From Camelus bactrianus (lineage: Eukaryota > Chordata > Mammalia > Artiodactyla > Camelidae), in contig NC_133547.1 of assembly GCF_048773025.1 (NCBI RefSeq), positions 5,032,001 to 5,096,000 of the forward strand: 64,000 nt of DNA, written 5' to 3'. The position numbers were made by a program, and so were the translations under genes. Below the pieces are notes generated by a model. It saw only the letters and a program-made list of their open reading frames with translations, made no database searches and was not told the DNA's origin. This document shows positions 62,901-64,000 of the stretch, piece by piece (position 1 is the first letter of the stretch; every line of letters starts with the position of its first letter).

Positions 62901-63390
62901 TGTGATTTTTCAGGCCCAATCAGAGGCAAATATAAAGGCTTTCCTTGGCTGACCTCACAGGGGTGCTGTCAGTGCACCGGAGTCTCTAAAGGGAGTTGTA
63001 GTGAAGGACTCAGACCGCACTGGCCAGTCATGCTGTTTACAGTTTTGCATTCTTAGCCCCAATGCCTTCACTCTTAGGTCTTTATCTGAGGCCTTGGGCA
63101 GAGGTCTTCACCTCTACTGAGATCTCCTTATGCGAGGAAAGAGAAGGAAAACTTGAAGTCACTTTTCCGTACTCTGAGTCGGGACTCAGTACTTTTCCAC
63201 TCCTCCCCCTGCCCCCACCCCAGGGTCCACAGACCCACCAGAGCTTTTTGTGCCGGGTCTCTCATCCGTGAGATGACCCCCATGTCTGTGTGGCCCACCT
63301 GACCCTCAACAAAATTTTCTTCTTCACTAAATGCTAACCAGGCTCTTTGGGCCCTTTATCCACGAGCCCTTGACTTTTGGACTTCTGCGT
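62901..63390. other. Intergenic, no gene seen
   Basis: No coding frame of note. It could contain further decayed Siglec introns, but nothing is recognisable. Confidence 0.35.
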
Positions 63391-63399
63391 CCACCTTGG

Positions 63400-63830
63400 C
63401 ATCATCGAATTTTTTCCCCCAAGAGTCCTGCTAAGTCGATTTAACCAGAATCCCGTACCCTGTGTATCTGATGGAGTTCCTCATCCTCCACTCTCCCCAG
63501 CTGATGTCTGATCCTCTGGCCTGCCTTCAGCAAGAAGCCTGATGGGTCGGTTTCACCAGAATTCCCCCTTCTCCCCTGATGTTCCCTGTTAGTAATTTTC
63601 CATCCACTGACCCCCACCCTGCTCCTTGGCAATCAATTTGCAGTTTTTCACATTGTACTCAGAGCTGGTCCTGATCTCTTCCCCTCCGCAAAGCCCCAGT
63701 GCAGGGGGCTTCCCTGCACTTAGGACAGAAGTCCTGAAGAGTCTGCTTCATCGTTCCTTAACAAGTTTCACAAATAATTTTTTTCCGTGATGGTTAGAAT
63801 CATACTTTTTCTTTAACACCTATGCGCTGT
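63400..63830 (+). mobile_element. Retroviral LTR relic (fossil), ERV1-like
   Basis: Has the run of phrases typical of a gammaretrovirus-like LTR: AGTAATTTTCCATCCACTGA, then GGCAATCAATTTGCAGTTTT, then GCAAAGCCCCAGTGCAGGGG, and a decayed AGTCTGCTTCATCGTTCCTT end. It is broken, with no internal region seen inside the window. Family resembles MER66-type LTRs by memory. Confidence 0.45.
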
Positions 63831-64000
63831 TCCGGAACACGGGGGAGTGAGTGCTTTTTCCTGTTTAGACGGTTGCTTATACCACCCGAGTAGGTGGTGA
63901 AAGGCTTCGTTGTTATTTTCACGTGGACCCGTTGCTTTAATCAGCTACTGTGACGCTAGCAGTGCAGGTTTGCTCTCGGCCAGCTGGGCTGAGCTCCATC

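Overview
The window is mammalian nuclear DNA and very probably camelid (camel, llama, alpaca or vicuna). Six copies of a tRNA-derived SINE have the camelid VIC-type head (A/B-box region ending in a GGTTCAAT-like box) and an A/T-rich tail. Most have clear target-site duplications. Around them lie L1, L2, MIR, hAT and ERVL/MaLR relics typical of placental mammals. Coding content is a small part of the 64 kb and matches the 19q13.41 Siglec neighbourhood of human.

Layout. 1-300: possible last exons of an unidentified gene on the + strand. 300-10,949: intergenic, mostly L1 in reverse orientation. 10,950-23,982 (+): an intact nine-coding-exon SIGLEC5 orthologue (555 codons; one V-set, three C2-set domains, transmembrane segment, ITIM and ITIM-like motif), with a 9-kb last intron full of L1 and an RPL9 retropseudogene. 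23,983-29,789: intergenic. 29,790-33,188 (-): CTU1, two coding exons, 349 aa, with a noncoding first exon near 34.6 kb. 34.6-34.9 kb: a GC-rich, probably bidirectional promoter with several ZNF143-like motifs. 39,777-44,463 (+): a six-coding-exon, 360-aa beta-1,4-galactosyltransferase-like gene that I cannot match to a named human gene. 46,574-55.7 kb (-): ZNF175 (KRAB-A, KRAB-B, 13 well-formed C2H2 fingers; 721 aa). 55.7-64 kb: L1 and other repeats, a decayed Siglec-like relic at about 62.0-62.9 kb and an LTR relic at the right end.

How the genes relate. SIGLEC5 is an inhibitory sialic-acid-binding receptor of myeloid cells, and the B4GALT-like product would sit in the Golgi where sialylated glycan chains are built. 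A lectin gene and a glycosyltransferase-like gene are therefore close neighbours, though nothing in the sequence proves a functional link. CTU1 (tRNA wobble-uridine thiolation) and ZNF175 (KRAB zinc-finger repressor) are unrelated housekeeping and regulatory neighbours. In human, as I recall, CTU1 lies beside KLK14/SIGLEC9 and ZNF175 lies between SIGLEC6 and SIGLEC14/5, so the order here implies a rearrangement of the cluster.

The most notable observation is the B4GALT-like gene. Its reading frame and exon phases are intact and it aligns without gaps to the B4GALT1 catalytic core from the metal site to the last metal ligand. However, two of the three manganese ligands are changed (DVD to DVN, and the His ligand to Glu) and the WGWGGEDDD motif has become WGWDQEDNE. 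It may be a pseudoenzyme or have altered metal or substrate use. Other points are a shifted interdomain cysteine in SIGLEC5 and two unexplained inverted-repeat pairs, one of which flanks the first coding exon of ZNF175.
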